Shown: one piece after another, positions 7,163-8,774 of the stretch
Numbering within the stretch: position 1 is the first letter of the stretch
Layout: every line of letters begins with the position of its first letter
Assembly: GCA_937896275.1 (NCBI GenBank)
Contig: CALBMW010000919.1
Location: forward strand, 1 to 8,774
Direction: 5' to 3'
DNA: 8,774 nt
Origin: an uncultured Myxococcales bacterium
GTDB lineage: Bacteria > Myxococcota_A > Bradymonadia > UBA7976 > UBA1532
The notes under the pieces: model-generated
What the model was told of the DNA's origin: nothing
Seen by the model: only the letters and a program-made list of their open reading frames with translations
Database searches by the model: none
Translations under genes and position numbers: made by a program

Positions 7163-8774
7163 GCAGGGCGCCCCCGCCGCACGACGCGCAGGAGGCGCGC
7201 CTTGTCCTCGGGCCCGAACTCGCGGGTCAGCACGAGGCCGGCCACGAAGGCCACCGCCACGCCCGCGGCCAGGGCCAGGTTGAGCACCGGACCCGCGCTG
7301 GGCACGAAGCGCCCCGCCACGATCAGCGCCGCGCCGATCCCCAGCACCCGGAGGCTCGTGCCGAGGGGGAAGGGCGGCCCGTAGTTGCGCCACAGCACCG
7401 CGACGCCGATGCCCAGGCCCACCACGAAGGCGCCCAGCGTGCAGGCGCCGGTGCGGGTCAGCAGATCGGCCGCGTCGGTCGCGCCGGGCAGCACGGTCAG
7501 GTAGAGCAGCCCGGCCAGGCCCACCGTGACGCAGCCGATGACCAGCGCCGCCGTGGCGCGGCCCGCCGACATGAGCAGCGTGTTCACCACGTTGAAGAGG
7601 CTGAAGAAGAAGTAGGCCGGGGCGAGCCACGCCAGGGCGATCACCGCCTGCCCGAAGCCGGACGGCAGCAGGCCGATGATCGCCTGCGGCACCGCGGTCA
7701 GCACCACCACCGCGGCGCCGACGAGCAGCATCGAGTAGCGCAGGGTCTGCCGGATGTAGAGGTGCGTGCGGGCGCGATCGGCGGCGAAGGTGGCCTCACT
7801 CACCATGGGGAAGACGACGAAGGTGATGGCGATGGTGGCCTGCCAGGGCAGCCGGCTGACGTTCAGCGCCAGGCCGTAGACGCCGAGCAGGCCGTCGGCG
7901 CTCGCCTCGACGGCGCGGTCCCGCATCCAGCTCAGCAGGGGCCCGCCGGCGGGCAGCCAGTCGACCACCGGCGCGTACAGCGCCACCGCCGCGGGCTTGA
8001 ACAGCAGCACGTCGAGCTTGAACACCACGTTGAAGATGAGGGTGTAGAGCATGACCTGCGCGGCGAAGGCGTAGAGGCGCGGGTTCTTGGGGCCAGCGCC
8101 CAGCTCGCGACCCACGCGCCAGGCGGCCAGGAGCATGATGGCGAGGGCGGCGGTCGCGAAGCCGCCGAAGGCCCCGATGACGCCCAGGCCGGCGGCCGCG
8201 GCGCCCAGCACCAGCACCGCCTTGATGCTCGTGAAGGCGATGTCGAAGAGGGCCTGCCGCAGGAACAGCTTGCGGCCGTTCAGCGTGCCGATGAAGACCG
8301 TGTACAGGCCGTAGCAGAACAGGATCACGCCGGCGGCGCGGTAGCCGTTGACCAGATCGGCGTTGTTGCGGGCCCCTGCGATCCAGGGGGCGGCCAGGAT
8401 GAACCCGCCGCCGACCAGCGCGCCGACCACCAGCATCATCGCGCGCGCCTGGCGCACGACGCCGCCCGCGCGGTCGGGGGCCTCGCTGACGAACTTGGCG
8501 ACGGCCTGCATCACGCCGGTGACCATGACCATGCTGAGGATGCTGAGCGTGTTGTTGAGGTCGACGTACTGGCCGTACAAGGCCTTGCCGTCTGCGCCTG
8601 GGCCGTACAGCCTGCTCCCGAAGAGGAAGGGCAGCCCGAAGGTGATCGCGGCGCCGCCGACCATGAACCAGAGCTTGGCGGCGGTGATGACGAGGAAGCC
8701 ACGGCCCGCGGTGGCGGCACTGCTCGAGGGGGGGCTGCCGGGGGCGGCACCGCTCGGGGCGGCCGCGGCCTGCT
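7159..8774 (-). CDS. MOP-superfamily polysaccharide/lipid flippase (5' end outside window)
   Basis: The frame is open from the right edge (first full codon at 8772) to TGA at 7159, giving 537 visible residues. An internal ATG at 8664 is not the likely start: the family's first helix already begins before it (GRGFLVITAAKLWFM, visible residues 23-37), and no ATG, GTG or TTG is visible upstream. About 22 Ala/Pro/Ser/Gly-rich residues precede that helix, a disordered N-terminal extension. The rest is a series of hydrophobic helices with Wzx/SpoVB-like signatures: AVAKFVSE after helix 2, YTVFIGTLNGRKLFLRQAL, FKLDVLLFK (251-259), GVYGLALNVSRLPWQ and FFFSLFNVVNTLLMSAGR. Such proteins flip lipid-linked oligosaccharides across the inner membrane. 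Residues 260-296 form an extra loop, longer than the roughly 12 residues expected between LDVLL and GVYG. The class is sure, the substrate unknown; MurJ is less likely without its conserved charged residues. Confidence 0.9.
   Translation of the reverse strand, partial: QAAAAPSGAAPGSPPSSSAATAGRGFLVITAAKLWFMVGGAAITFGLPFLFGSRLYGPGADGKALYGQYVDLNNTLSILSMVMVTGVMQAVAKFVSEAPDRAGGVVRQARAMMLVVGALVGGGFILAAPWIAGARNNADLVNGYRAAGVILFCYGLYTVFIGTLNGRKLFLRQALFDIAFTSIKAVLVLGAAAAGLGVIGAFGGFATAALAIMLLAAWRVGRELGAGPKNPRLYAFAAQVMLYTLIFNVVFKLDVLLFKPAAVALYAPVVDWLPAGGPLLSWMRDRAVEASADGLLGVYGLALNVSRLPWQATIAITFVVFPMVSEATFAADRARTHLYIRQTLRYSMLLVGAAVVVLTAVPQAIIGLLPSGFGQAVIALAWLAPAYFFFSLFNVVNTLLMSAGRATAALVIGCVTVGLAGLLYLTVLPGATDAADLLTRTGACTLGAFVVGLGIGVAVLWRNYGPPFPLGTSLRVLGIGAALIVAGRFVPSAGPVLNLALAAGVAVAFVAGLVLTREFGPEDKARLLRVVRRGRPA

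Overview
This is a very GC-rich chromosomal segment (low 70s % GC, estimated by eye) with dense, tightly packed genes. The mix of a PEGA-domain protein with a Lys/Arg/Pro repeat tail, three predicted lipoproteins, Asp-rich calcium-loop repeats and strong GC3 bias suggests a Myxococcota-like (former delta-proteobacterial) Gram-negative or a related environmental lineage. That placement is inference. I see no rRNA, tRNA, IS element, integrase, CRISPR array or recognisable defence module, and no intergenic stretch exceeds about 200 nt.

Layout. (1) 1-588, minus strand: 5' part of a secreted PEGA-domain protein whose tail consists of KRPVT-like pentapeptides encoded by 15-bp tandem repeats; the gene runs off the left edge. 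(2) 589-789: divergent promoter region with candidate promoters for both sides and a doubled GACGCGTC palindrome just upstream of the gpmI ribosome-binding site. (3) 790-2424, plus: gpmI, cofactor-independent phosphoglycerate mutase whose motifs resemble the plant/trypanosomatid branch. (4) 2431-4170, plus: Cys-rich lipoprotein with Ig-like strands and three EF-hand-type Ca2+ loops, abutting the gpmI stop. (5) 4227-5513, plus: lipoprotein with a probable beta-propeller. (6) 5575-6762, plus: membrane-anchored calcineurin-like phosphoesterase of the YkuE/YaeI type. (7) 6746-7162, minus: small lipoprotein, convergent with and overlapping the phosphoesterase gene by 17 bp. (8) 7159 to the right edge, minus: polysaccharide/lipid flippase of the MOP superfamily, upstream of and overlapping the small lipoprotein gene by ATGA, so the two form one translationally coupled unit.

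How they fit together. gpmI is central glycolysis/gluconeogenesis. Nearly everything else points to the cell envelope: lipoproteins, a membrane phosphoesterase acting outside the cytoplasm, and a flippase exporting a lipid-linked glycan. The four plus-strand genes lie close together and could be partly co-transcribed, although weak internal promoters may exist before the third and fourth. I find no convincing undescribed multi-gene system. The best leads are the basic repeat tail of the PEGA protein, the flippase-lipoprotein pair (the flippase also carries an unusual inserted loop), and the plant-like phosphoglycerate mutase.
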